Below are positions 1 through 7,530 of a DNA stretch of 56,110 bases, piece after piece. Origin of the DNA: JBFMFE01 sp040752295 (GTDB taxonomy: Bacteria; UBP15; UBA6099; JBFMBQ01). The position numbers and the translations under genes are program-made. The notes under the pieces are model-generated. The model had not been told where the DNA came from. It made no database searches and worked only from the letters and a program-made list of their open reading frames with translations. The DNA lies in assembly GCA_040752295.1 (NCBI GenBank), contig JBFMFE010000020.1:1-56110 (forward strand), read 5' to 3'. Each line of letters begins with the position of its first letter. Within the stretch, counting starts at the first letter, position 1.

Positions 1-156
1 GGAGCGCAAACACCGCCTTGTTTCCCGCGCTCCGCGCGGGAGTGAAGGCGGCGATGACTCGCCGCAGTCCAAGGCGGATGACGTCGCAATCCATCGTGAC
101 GAAGAATGTGCGAAAGTTCACAATATGTGGCGTGAATAAATACGGCTATTCTTTTC
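1..156. other. left edge, no assignable gene
   Basis: This edge stretch lies beyond the 3' end of nadA. A plus-strand frame is open from base 2 to about base 136 and could be the tail of a gene beginning outside the window, but I recognise no family in it. Bases 24-40 form a perfect 7-bp GC hairpin with a TCC loop, without a T-run on either side. I see no confident gene here. Confidence 0.3.
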
Positions 157-1071
157 TCAGGCGAATTCGAGCATACGCTCGAGCGCGGCGGCGGCTTTTT
201 TTCGAACCGGTTCGTCCACCGTTATGACGTGTTCCATTGATTCGAGGGACCAGAGCACCTTTTCGAGCGTGGTTTTCTTCATGTTGGGGCAGACGCAGAG
301 ATCGGACGGGGGGTAGAACTTTTTCCCGGGGTTTTCCCGCTCCAACCGGTGGAGGAGTCCTTCCTCGGTGCCGATGATGAACTCCGCAGCTTGTGATTCC
401 CGGGCGCGGCGAATGATGCCGGACGTGCTTGCGACGTGGTCGGCGACGTCAATGACGTCGGCGGTGCACTCGGGATGGACAATGACTTCGGCGCCGGGAT
501 GCCTTTCCTTCTGCTTGAGGACTTGCTCCCTGAGTATGCGGTGGTGAGTGGGGCAGAACCCGCGTGCGAGATGCAGGGTCTTTCCTGTGACCCGCGCCAC
601 GTAGTCGCCCAGGCAGCGGTCGGGGACGAAGACGATGGGGCGGAAACCGTTGAGCGCCTGAACGACCTTCACGGCGTTGGCGGACGTGCAGCAGACGTCC
701 ACTTCCGACTTGAGTTCCGCCGTGGAGTTCACGTAGCACACGGTGTGGGCGTCGGGGTAGCGGTTTTTCAGTTCGTTGAGCTGTTTCAGTCCCACCATGT
801 CGGCGAGGGGGCAGCCGGCGGAGGGGTCCGGCATGAGCACCGTTTTGCGCGGCGACAGTATGTAAGCGGTCTCCGCCATGAAGTAAACACCGCAGAAAAG
901 GATTGTCCTGGACTCGATGCGCGCCGCAATGCGCGCCAGTTCGAGCGAGTCGCCCACGTGGTCGGCGACGTCCTGGACGTCCGGTATCTGGTAATTGTGC
1001 GCGAGGATGACGGCGTCCCGCTCCCTGCGAAGCGCGTTGATGTCCCTGATGAGAAGCTCGCGGCTGGTCAT
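157..1071 (-). CDS. nadA: quinolinate synthase NadA
   Basis: Quinolinate synthase condenses iminoaspartate with dihydroxyacetone phosphate to make quinolinate for NAD synthesis, using a [4Fe-4S] cluster in the cytoplasm. From the chosen start the protein has 304 residues, normal for the shorter NadA form. It carries the HNYQ motif (residues 25-28), CGVYFMAETA (from C60), DPSAGCPLADM (about 82-92), a YVNSTAELK block, and CVCPNMKKTTLE near the C-terminus, where cluster cysteines are expected. I start at the ATG at 1071 because GGAGG lies just upstream; a longer frame to 1140 adds 23 residues with no similarity. It is divergent from dcd. No nadB or nadC is visible in the window. Confidence 0.95.
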   Translation of the reverse strand: MTSRELLIRDINALRRERDAVILAHNYQIPDVQDVADHVGDSLELARIAARIESRTILFCGVYFMAETAYILSPRKTVLMPDPSAGCPLADMVGLKQLNELKNRYPDAHTVCYVNSTAELKSEVDVCCTSANAVKVVQALNGFRPIVFVPDRCLGDYVARVTGKTLHLARGFCPTHHRILREQVLKQKERHPGAEVIVHPECTADVIDVADHVASTSGIIRRARESQAAEFIIGTEEGLLHRLERENPGKKFYPPSDLCVCPNMKKTTLEKVLWSLESMEHVITVDEPVRKKAAAALERMLEFA

Positions 1072-1108
1072 CGTCCTCCGGACCGTCCCCGTTTGCGGTT
1101 TCGTTCGT

Positions 1109-1137
1109 ATTTTAAATGAGCGGGTTCGTGTTGTCCA
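1109..1137 (-). promoter_or_regulatory. sigma70-type promoter of nadA
   Basis: On the minus strand TGGACA (1132-1137) and TAAAAT (1109-1114) are separated by 17 bases. The predicted transcription start is near 1102, giving a leader of about 30 bases before the nadA ATG. I see no NadR or NrtR operator that I could name. Confidence 0.6.
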
Positions 1138-1231
1138 CACGAAAATATCGTAAGGCAGGGCTTTTCATCCATGCCGGAGCTTATTGTAAAGGGGGGCGCG
1201 GAAAAATAATCGCCGCGGGGGCGGGCGCTTT

Positions 1232-1260
1232 TTGACACGGGCGGGGGGTTCTGATAAACT
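1232..1260 (+). promoter_or_regulatory. sigma70-type promoter of dcd
   Basis: TTGACA (1232-1237), a 17-base spacer and TAAACT (1255-1260) give a good housekeeping promoter. The start would fall near 1267, just ahead of GGAGG at 1273-1277 and the dcd ATG at 1286. It rules out the longer TTG-initiated frame that begins inside the -35 element. Confidence 0.65.
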
Positions 1261-1285
1261 TCCGCGTCAACCGGAGGCTCCCCGA

Positions 1286-1837
1286 ATGGTGATGAACGAC
1301 GCATGGATACGGCACATGGCGGAAAGGCGCCGCATGATAGAGCCGTTCGAGCCGCGGCTTATCAGCGGAGGCGTCGTGTCATTCGGGGTCTCGTCCTACG
1401 GCTACGACGCGCGCCTCGCGGACGAATTCAGGGTGCCCGAGGCGGCGCCGGGAGGGGAAATAGACCCGAAAGCAGCCGATTCGGTCCGGTTCAGGGAGAT
1501 AACCCTGTCGAAATTGGCGATTCCCCCCGGGAGCTTCGCGCTCGCAAGGACGGTTGAGTACTTTCGTATTCCGCGGGACATCCTCGGCGTCTGTCTCGGC
1601 AAGTCAACCTACGCAAGGTGCGGCATCGTCGTCAACATAACGCCTCTGGAGCCGGAATGGGAAGGATACGTGACGGTCTCACTCGTAAACGCGGGGCGCT
1701 TCCCGGTTAAGATACACGCCGGTGAGGGCGTCGCGCAGGTCGTCTTCCTCAAGGGGAACGAACCCTGCGGGGTGTCCTACGCCGACCGCCGCGGGAAGTA
1801 CCAGAAGCAGTCCGGCATACGGCACGCGACCGTGTGA
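1286..1837 (+). CDS. dcd: dCTP deaminase
   Basis: Dcd deaminates dCTP to dUTP, the first step of the dUTP route to dTMP. The 183-residue protein is a trimeric dUTPase-fold enzyme. The start of the mature-like sequence, WIRHMAE followed by MIEPFEP, is typical for Dcd. GKSTYARCG (about 105-113) carries the conserved Ser and Arg of the family, and TPLEPEWEGYVTVS (from about 119) carries the catalytic Glu region. GGAGG sits 8 bases before the ATG at 1286. A bifunctional dCTP deaminase/dUTPase form cannot be excluded from sequence alone. The closest neighbour, nadA, is divergent; pepA follows in the same direction after about 200 bases. Confidence 0.93.
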   Translation: MVMNDAWIRHMAERRRMIEPFEPRLISGGVVSFGVSSYGYDARLADEFRVPEAAPGGEIDPKAADSVRFREITLSKLAIPPGSFALARTVEYFRIPRDILGVCLGKSTYARCGIVVNITPLEPEWEGYVTVSLVNAGRFPVKIHAGEGVAQVVFLKGNEPCGVSYADRRGKYQKQSGIRHATV

Positions 1838-1848
1838 TGAAAGCGCCG

Positions 1849-1983
1849 CCTGCCTGTGGGCAGACACGGCGCGCGGTGAGCCGCGGCGAACTCGTTCCCC
1901 CGCGTCTCTTTAACGGGGCGGCGTCGCGCCGGGGAGACGGAACACGGGGGCGAACGAAACCGACCTGCCTGTCCGGCAGACGG
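1849..1983. repeat. two related small hairpins between dcd and pepA
   Basis: CCTGCC-TGTG-GGCAGAC occurs at about 1849-1867 and CCTGCC-TGTCC-GGCAGAC at about 1964-1983. Each can fold with CTGCC pairing to GGCAG. They share both arms and differ in the loop. Such palindromic elements are often dispersed between genes; I see only these two here. Confidence 0.4.
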
Positions 1984-2036
1984 GACGCCGGAGCAATCGT
2001 GCCCGGCGATCAATCCACGCGGAAAGGGGGCGCGCG

Positions 2037-3548
2037 ATGCAGATAAGGGTCGCGGTGAAAGAACTGAAAGAGTACGAGGGTGACGCCCTGATAGTGAACA
2101 TATTCGAGAAGCAGAAGAAGCCCGGAGGGGCGACGGCGGCGGCGGACGCCGCGCTGAAAGGCCTGGTCGCGCGCAAGATAGAGAGGGGCGAGATAAAGGG
2201 GAAGCTGGGCGAGGTCACCGTTATTCCGGCTGGAGGAAGGCTTCGCGTGGAAAACGTCCTTGTGGCGGGGCTTGGAGATAGGGAGAAGTTCGACCTGGAC
2301 CGCGTGAGACAGGCTTCGGCTGCGGCGGCGCGCAGGTGCGGAGAGATCGGGTCGAAGCGCGCGGGGACCGTCCTCCACGGCGCCGGCGCTGGGGGAATCT
2401 CCCCCGCCGATTCCGCGCGCGCCATAGCCGAAGGCGCCATACTGGGCGCGTACGCATTCGACCGGTACAGGACGAAAAAGGGGGGAAAGAAGGACGAAAA
2501 GAGGCTCCGCGCGCTCGACCTCCTCGAGCGCGACCGGGGGCGCGCGGGAAGCGTCCGCGAGGGCGCGCGCCTCGGCACGGCGCTCGCCGGGGCGGCGGTC
2601 TTCGCAAGGGACATGGTGAACGAACCTCCGAGCGAGATGACCCCCGCGGCGATGGCGAGGATAGCCGTTGAAGCGGGAAAAGAGGCGGGCGTCGAGGTGA
2701 AGGTGCACGGCAAAAAGGACATGGAGAAAATGGGGATGGGCGCAATTCTCGGCGTGGCGCGTGGAAGCGCGCAGCAGCCCGCGTTCATAGTCATGAGATA
2801 CAGGGGCGCGCCCGGCTCGAAAGACGCAGCGGGGCTTATAGGAAAGGGGATCACGTTCGACTCGGGGGGGCTTTCGCTGAAGCCCGCGAAGGCGATGGAG
2901 GACATGAAATCGGACATGTCGGGCGGGGCGGCAGTGATAGCGGTGATGAGGGCGCTCGGAACGCTGAAGCCGCGTATCAACGTCACGGGGATCGTGCCCG
3001 CCGTGGAAAACATGCCGGGCGGCTCGGCGCAGAAGGTCGGGGACGTTCTGAAGACGATGAGCGGCAGGACGGTGGAGGTGGTGAACACGGACGCCGAGGG
3101 GCGGCTGATCCTCGCCGACGCCATCGAATACGCGCGCAGGGAGAAGCTGTCGCCCATCGTTGACGTCGCCACACTCACCGGGGCGTGCGTGGTCGCGCTC
3201 GGAGACCTGTGCGCGGGCGCGTTCGGAAACGATGATGAATTAGTCGGCTCCATCATCGCGGCGGGCGCGGCTGCGGGCGAAAAAATCTGGAGACTCCCCG
3301 TGTTCGACGAGTACAAGGAGCTAAACAAGAGCGACGTGGCGGACATAAAAAACGCGGGCGGGAAGGACGCCGGCGCGATTACCGCCGCGCTGTTCCTCGG
3401 CTTCTTCTACAACGACGCGAAGTGGTGCCACCTCGACGTCGCGGGACCGGCTTTCGCAAAGAAAGATAAGGGTTACATAAGAAAGGGCGCAACCGGCGTC
3501 CCGGTGAGAACGCTTCTGCACTGGCTCCTTGCGCGGAGCGGGGGCTGA
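2037..3548 (+). CDS. pepA: leucyl aminopeptidase (M17 cytosol aminopeptidase)
   Basis: This 503-residue protein is a hexameric dizinc aminopeptidase of family M17, removing N-terminal residues from peptides in the cytoplasm. The N-terminal macro-like domain covers roughly residues 1-170. The catalytic domain shows GKGITFDSGG (lysine about residue 270), the DMKSDMSGGAA block, and NTDAEGRLILADA (residues 350-362), which supply the metal ligands and the bicarbonate-binding Arg. The C-terminus ATGVPVRTLLHWL is typical. GGAAAGGGGG precedes the ATG. Its last 188 bases, to the stop codon, are present again at 4481-4668 on the far side of the HEPN/MNT genes, so its present 3' end may be a recombined one. 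Confidence 0.95.
   Translation: MQIRVAVKELKEYEGDALIVNIFEKQKKPGGATAAADAALKGLVARKIERGEIKGKLGEVTVIPAGGRLRVENVLVAGLGDREKFDLDRVRQASAAAARRCGEIGSKRAGTVLHGAGAGGISPADSARAIAEGAILGAYAFDRYRTKKGGKKDEKRLRALDLLERDRGRAGSVREGARLGTALAGAAVFARDMVNEPPSEMTPAAMARIAVEAGKEAGVEVKVHGKKDMEKMGMGAILGVARGSAQQPAFIVMRYRGAPGSKDAAGLIGKGITFDSGGLSLKPAKAMEDMKSDMSGGAAVIAVMRALGTLKPRINVTGIVPAVENMPGGSAQKVGDVLKTMSGRTVEVVNTDAEGRLILADAIEYARREKLSPIVDVATLTGACVVALGDLCAGAFGNDDELVGSIIAAGAAAGEKIWRLPVFDEYKELNKSDVADIKNAGGKDAGAITAALFLGFFYNDAKWCHLDVAGPAFAKKDKGYIRKGATGVPVRTLLHWLLARSGG
3361..3548 (+). repeat. pepA 3'-end repeat, copy 1 (in the intact gene)
   Basis: This is the pepA-linked member of a 188-bp direct repeat whose other copy is 4481-4668, a constant offset of 1120 bases. 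By eye I count five differences: four at third codon positions and one at a second position (Leu to Pro in copy 2). The similarity stops exactly at the TGA stop codon; the bases after it differ completely. Confidence 0.9.
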
Positions 3549-3701
3549 CGCGCCGGGCACCCGGGCGGGGGCGTTCCGGTTTTCACCACTCGCGGGACTG
3601 CCGGAAGCAAACGGAAGTAAAAGGGTTCATAAGACACAGACGCGGCGTCAGAACGGCTGAAAAGACAGTCGAGCGCCCGATGCGTCTGATTCAACGCGGG
3701 T

Positions 3702-3730
3702 TTGGCTCAAGAAACGAATGCAGTTATAAT
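3702..3730 (+). promoter_or_regulatory. promoter of the HEPN/MNT pair
   Basis: TTGGCT (3702-3707), 17 bases and a perfect TATAAT (3725-3730). The -10 box ends 8 bases before the HEPN ATG, so the message should start within a base or two of the start codon and be essentially leaderless. The promoter lies inside the segment bracketed by the pepA repeats, so the cassette brings its own promoter. Confidence 0.7.
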
Positions 3731-3738
3731 GTCTGCCG

Positions 3739-4134
3739 ATGAAAGGCATATTGGATGAAAAGGAGTGGTTCCGGCAGGCGTCCTATGATATTGAAACCGC
3801 CGATGACATGTACAAAGCAGGGAGATATATCTACACTGTCTTCACGTGCCACCTTGCAGTTGAAAAGGGACTGAAAGGAATTTATTATTCGAAATTTCAT
3901 AACGAACCGCCGAGAATCCATAGCCTCACAAGGCTTATCAAAGAAGCAGAATTGAGTGTGCCGGAAGACCTGTTACCGCTTATAACGCAGCTATCCGCGG
4001 CAAGCGTACCTGCAAGGTACCCGGCAGAATTACGACGTCTTCGAAAAGAGTACGGCAGGAAAAAGACCGCGGAAATACTGAGAAACAGCCGGAAGGTGCT
4101 GAAGTGGCTGAGAAAAGAATTAAAGACGTCGTGA
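3739..4134 (+). CDS. HEPN domain protein, partner of MNT nucleotidyltransferase
   Basis: A 131-residue all-helical HEPN protein of the PF05168-like type. It has the pattern W..QA..DIETA...Y..GRY with TCHLAVEKGLKG in the second helix, HSL..LI at about residues 55-61, and the late ARYPAEL motif. HEPN proteins pair with minimal nucleotidyltransferases; in several studied pairs the HEPN protein is an RNase toxin that its partner modifies with AMP. I do not see the canonical C-terminal R-x(4-6)-H RNase motif, so toxicity is not assured. The gene is AT-richer than pepA, overlaps the MNT gene, and sits between two copies of the pepA 3' end, which points to acquisition. Confidence 0.85.
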   Translation: MKGILDEKEWFRQASYDIETADDMYKAGRYIYTVFTCHLAVEKGLKGIYYSKFHNEPPRIHSLTRLIKEAELSVPEDLLPLITQLSAASVPARYPAELRRLRKEYGRKKTAEILRNSRKVLKWLRKELKTS

Positions 4135-4409
4135 TGTACATGAAGAAATGTCTTGAAAAAAACGGCATCCGGGTTTCCAAAATCATCGTGTTCGGGTCAC
4201 ATGCCAGAGGGACCGCCGCGAGGGAAAGCGACATTGACATGATTATCGTTTCCGGCGATTTTCGCGGGAAGGGGCTTCTCAAAAGGGCTGAAATGATCGG
4301 CGACGCCGAATATAAAACGGTCTGTAAGTTCGACGTCGCCATAGATGTAATCCTCGAGTCTCCCGAAGAATTCAACCCCGGTTTCGGCGTCGTCGTGTAC
4401 GCGGCATGA
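4104..4409 (+). CDS. minimal nucleotidyltransferase (MNT), HEPN partner
   Basis: A 101-residue DNA-polymerase-beta-fold minimal nucleotidyltransferase. It has the signature GSHARGTAARESDID (residues 31-45), with G31-S32 and the metal-binding D43 and D45, and a later FDVAIDVI strand that may give the third carboxylate. In type VII toxin-antitoxin systems such proteins AMPylate the HEPN partner and neutralise it; applied here that is inference. I use the GTG at 4104, which has GGAAGG seven bases upstream and overlaps the HEPN gene by 31 bases. The in-frame ATG at 4134 forms a TGATG overlap with the HEPN stop and is a real alternative. Confidence 0.85.
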   Translation: MAEKRIKDVVMYMKKCLEKNGIRVSKIIVFGSHARGTAARESDIDMIIVSGDFRGKGLLKRAEMIGDAEYKTVCKFDVAIDVILESPEEFNPGFGVVVYAA

Positions 4410-4480
4410 ACGGCGGACAGATCATCACATACCACAATTTTCACTGCGCGAACGGCGCGATTTTATCTCCAGCCGCGGGA

Positions 4481-4668
4481 GGAATGACGCCGGGGCGATT
4501 ACCGCCGCGCTGTTCCCCGGCTTCTTCTACAACGACGCGAAGTGGTGTCACCTCGACGTCGCGGGACCGGCTTTCGCAAAGAAAGATAAGGGCTACATAA
4601 GAAAGGGCGCAACCGGCGTCCCGGTGAGAACGCTTCTGCACTGGCTCCTTGCGCGGAGCGGGGGCTGA
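4481..4668 (+). pseudogene. truncated second copy of the pepA 3' end
   Basis: This segment repeats the last 188 bases of pepA (62 codons and the stop) but has no start and no upstream catalytic part, so it cannot make a functional peptidase. Similarity fades at about 4474-4481 on the left and stops exactly at the TGA on the right. It carries one non-conservative change, Leu to Pro. The GreA-like gene follows 106 bases later. It is probably the remnant of the original pepA 3' end displaced when the HEPN/MNT segment arrived. Confidence 0.85.
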
Positions 4669-4738
4669 AAGGCAGCCCGCTGCGGGGGCGCGGTCACACA
4701 AGCCCGGCGGAAACGGGGGGGCAGCCGCCGGGGCGGTA

Positions 4739-4768
4739 TTGACGCGCGCCGGCGCGCGTTCCTACAAT
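4739..4768 (+). promoter_or_regulatory. sigma70-type promoter of the GreA-like gene
   Basis: TTGACG (4739-4744), an 18-base spacer and TACAAT (4763-4768). The predicted start, 6-7 bases after the -10 box, coincides with the ATG at 4775, which would make the transcript leaderless. Confidence 0.65.
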
Positions 4769-4774
4769 TTGCAG

Positions 4775-6343
4775 ATGTTCCGAACGTCCGATTCCACGAA
4801 GGGCATGGATATTCGAGAGGGCGAGGCGGTATATCACGAGGCTCACGGCGTGGGTCGCGTGGCGATGTGCGACGGAGGCGATTTCATAGTCGAGTTCGAG
4901 GACGGGGGAGAGGAGGTTTACGACGCGCACGGCTGGAGCGATGCGGGGCTTACGAGGCTCGACGCGGAGGGTTTCCACCTCCGGGTCCGGGACGACCCCG
5001 CGGGCGTGCGCGAGGCGGCGGAGACCGACCCGGCGCGGGTGATCGTGTGGATTACGCGCGATTACACGAAGAGCGTACCGATGAGTCTCGTGGAGCGGCT
5101 GCTGCGGGGAAAGGTGATCGGGGAAGAGGATTGGGACAAGTGGGAAAGGGAAGCGGCGCAGAGGTTGTCGCGGGACCCGCGGTTCGTCGTCGAGGGGAAG
5201 GACACGCTGGTTTACAGGGGCGAGGCGGACGAGGTATCGCTTCAGCTTTTGGAGGAATTCCGGCAGGCGGGTACGCTGAAGGGGAAGTACAGGGTGTGCC
5301 GCGAGTTCATGCGTGTTGAGGCGCAGGGCGTTGACGTGAGGAGGAACAGGGAGGCTGCGGTGAGTTTTTTCGGAGGTGTGGCGCGGAACGCGACGAACCG
5401 GCTGGGTGCGAGGGTCGAGGCGATGACGTACCTGAGCCAGCTCGACGCGCCGCAGGGCGAGGCGGCGAGGGAGCAGTTGATGGAGGAGCTGGGCGGGACG
5501 GGGACCGGGGAGCTTGCGGAGGCTGTTGGGGAGACGACGGATTCGGCGGTGCGGCGTGAGATGCTCCTGATGTTCCGGGAGCGGCGGGGGGAGGAGTTAG
5601 GGGAGGCGGTGGGGACGCTCGTGCGGACGTTCCGGCGCCACAGGGACTGGGCGCTGGACTTTCTGATGGAAGCGGACGTGGAGGCGGCGAGGGGGCTTGC
5701 CGGCGCGGCGTTCGGCGAGCCTTCCACGAACATGGGCGTTTTTCTGTGGCTGTGCAGGAACATGTTCAGGAGTCCGGAGCGGCTGGGAGAGCTTGGCGTG
5801 GATGCGGCGGCGCTCATGAGGGAATTGTTCCGGCAATTGTCGAAGTCGCACCTCACGGGGGCTTTTTCGGCGCATCCGAAGGAGGGGCCGTACACGAGCC
5901 GCGAGGAAGCGGAGATGCTCGAAATGCTGTCGGACGTTGACGCGGTGGTGGAATTTTTAAGGGCGCAGAACGAGGGCGCCGCCGCCGGGTTCTGGGAGAT
6001 GTACGACGGGAGCGCGGCGATTGACGACGATCTCAAGGACAGGATGCGCGGCGAGATCGCCGCGATCACGGGAGACGCGGAGATTCCGGCGCGGAGAAAG
6101 CAGAAGGAGGAGACGTACCGGCTGACGAGGGAATCGTACGAGAAATACCGCGAGGAACTCCGGAAGCTCGTGGAGGAGGATATACCCGCGAACCTGCGGG
6201 ATATACGCACCGCGCGGGAGTGGGGAGACCTGAGCGAGAACGCCGAGTATCACGCGGCGAGGGAGCGCCAGCAGCTTCTGCGCGGCAGAAAGCTGTATCT
6301 GGAGAAGGTGCTGGGCAGCTGCGAGGTCATCGAGGGGGACTGA
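4775..6343 (+). CDS. GreA-like elongation factor with long N-terminal region and no C-terminal domain
   Basis: Residues 1-60 resemble a CarD/Tudor-like module (EAVYHEAHGVGRV). A helical region follows with an EEDWDKWEREAAQRL block like that in chlamydial GreA. The last 85 residues match the GreA N-terminal coiled coil, including the acidic tip GDLSENAEYHAARE (from residue 484). GreA uses that tip to stimulate transcript cleavage by backtracked RNA polymerase. The FKBP-like C-terminal domain that docks GreA on the polymerase is absent: the frame stops 39 residues after the start of the tip motif, and I find no continuation in other frames. I use the ATG at 4775 because the promoter predicts a start there; ATG 4805 (512 residues) is an alternative with a poorly spaced GAAGGG. 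Confidence 0.7.
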   Translation: MFRTSDSTKGMDIREGEAVYHEAHGVGRVAMCDGGDFIVEFEDGGEEVYDAHGWSDAGLTRLDAEGFHLRVRDDPAGVREAAETDPARVIVWITRDYTKSVPMSLVERLLRGKVIGEEDWDKWEREAAQRLSRDPRFVVEGKDTLVYRGEADEVSLQLLEEFRQAGTLKGKYRVCREFMRVEAQGVDVRRNREAAVSFFGGVARNATNRLGARVEAMTYLSQLDAPQGEAAREQLMEELGGTGTGELAEAVGETTDSAVRREMLLMFRERRGEELGEAVGTLVRTFRRHRDWALDFLMEADVEAARGLAGAAFGEPSTNMGVFLWLCRNMFRSPERLGELGVDAAALMRELFRQLSKSHLTGAFSAHPKEGPYTSREEAEMLEMLSDVDAVVEFLRAQNEGAAAGFWEMYDGSAAIDDDLKDRMRGEIAAITGDAEIPARRKQKEETYRLTRESYEKYREELRKLVEEDIPANLRDIRTAREWGDLSENAEYHAARERQQLLRGRKLYLEKVLGSCEVIEGD

Positions 6344-6442
6344 CCTCGGGCGGTACGTTCTCCGGGGCGCCCGTCCGGTCGTCCGGAAGCGGCGGTTGGT
6401 CCTCGTTATACGCTCTCCACGCGGGGCGGAACCTGCCGTTGA

Positions 6443-6481
6443 CAGATCAGACGTGTCGGACAGGTTAGACATGTCGGACAC
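6443..6481 (+). repeat. 9-bp degenerate tandem repeat
   Basis: Just over four units of a 9-base repeat: CAGATCAGA, CGTGTCGGA, CAGGTTAGA, CATGTCGGA, then CAC. Alternate units are most alike, so it can also be read as an 18-base repeat. It lies between the convergent GreA-like and glycosyltransferase genes; the rest of 6344-6526 shows nothing I can assign. Confidence 0.6.
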
Positions 6482-6526
6482 TTCTTCCCATTGAACCCCC
6501 CTGCCCTTCCCCGCCGCAGGCGCCGT

Positions 6527-7396
6527 TCACGACCTCAGTTTCGATCTTACCGCGACGGCGGCGGGTACGAGATATTTCATGACGGCGACCGCGCAGAATA
6601 TGCAGAGGTTGAGGACGAAGGGCGTGGAGCGCATGAAGTGCTTTCTGTGGAAGGTCCACATGGTGTTGTAGAACTCGTAGGACGCCCTCACGGGGTTTTT
6701 GCTTGCGCAGACGCCTTTTTTGTGAACGACGACGGCGGACGGGACGTAGCGGACGGTCCAGCCCGCCTTTTTCGCCCTGTAACAGATGTCGAGGTCTTCG
6801 GCGTAGAGGAAGAAATCCTCGTCGAAGAGTCCGATTCGGTCGAGGAGTTCCCTTCTGATCATCATGAACGAACCTGAGACGGCGTCAACGGGGGTCATTT
6901 CGTTTTCGTTGAGGTAGGTCAGATTGTACCTTGCGAAAAGCCCGCTTCCGGGAAACAGAAAGCTCAGCCCCGAGAGCCTGCAGAAAGAAACCCAGGGGGT
7001 CGGGAATCCCCTTCGGCAGGCGAGCTGGAGCCTGCCGTCGGCGCCGAGTATTTTGCCGCCGGAGATGCCGACGGAGGGGTCCTGCAGGGTGGCGTTCTCG
7101 ATTTCACGGAGCGCGCCCGCCGAGACCACGACGTCGGGGTTGAGGAGGAGGATGAGTTTTCCCATCGAGGCAGCAATGCCCTGGTTGACGGCTCTGGCGA
7201 AGCCGAGGTTTTCGTCGTTGAGCACGGCGCGGATGGCCGCGCCGCGTTGGCTGATGGTCTTCAGGCTCTCGTCGGCGGAATGGTTGTCCACGACGATGAC
7301 TTCGGTGTCATCCCTCGTTTCGGTGGCGAGGGAATCGAGGAGTTCGGCGAGGGAGTCGCCGGAGTTGTAATTGACTATTATTATCGAGGTGGTCAC
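6527..7396 (-). CDS. family 2 glycosyltransferase (rhamnosyltransferase-like)
   Basis: A 289-residue GT-A enzyme that probably adds a sugar from a nucleotide donor to a cell-surface glycan. The N-terminus SIIIVNYNSG and VIVVDNHSAD bind the nucleotide. LLLNPDV (about residues 83-89) stands in place of a DxD motif, as in WbbL-type rhamnosyltransferases. SGSFMMIRRE and the late FFLYAEDLDICYRAKKAGW carry the acceptor and base region. A hydrophobic stretch near the C-terminus (FVLNLCIFCAVAVMKYLV) suggests membrane association. The start codon is GTG at 7396. A TATAAT lies about 45 bases upstream on the minus strand (7443-7448). Substrate cannot be told from sequence. Confidence 0.88.
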   Translation of the reverse strand: MTTSIIIVNYNSGDSLAELLDSLATETRDDTEVIVVDNHSADESLKTISQRGAAIRAVLNDENLGFARAVNQGIAASMGKLILLLNPDVVVSAGALREIENATLQDPSVGISGGKILGADGRLQLACRRGFPTPWVSFCRLSGLSFLFPGSGLFARYNLTYLNENEMTPVDAVSGSFMMIRRELLDRIGLFDEDFFLYAEDLDICYRAKKAGWTVRYVPSAVVVHKKGVCASKNPVRASYEFYNTMWTFHRKHFMRSTPFVLNLCIFCAVAVMKYLVPAAVAVRSKLRS

Positions 7397-7530
7397 GGCG
7401 CCGCGGGTTTTCCGGGAAGACGTTCCGGTTTTTCTTTAGGTTATTATACAGTGAGCGGACGAGGCGGACGCCGCGGCGGCGAAAATCCGCCGGGAGGGGC
7501 GGACGGAGCGGATGGGGAGCGGCACGAGAG

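Noticed and set aside
18..227. 69-codon frame at the left edge
   Set aside because: Runs into the antisense of nadA and shows no similarity; the edge prevents judgement.
1910..3346. 478-codon minus-strand frame across pepA
   Set aside because: It is antisense to a clear aminopeptidase and its composition (Ser/Pro/Ala runs) is that of a shadow frame in GC-rich DNA.
3549..4668. Simple tandem duplication of pepA end plus downstream DNA
   Set aside because: Bases after the stop codon in the two copies are unrelated, so the repeated unit does not include the cassette.
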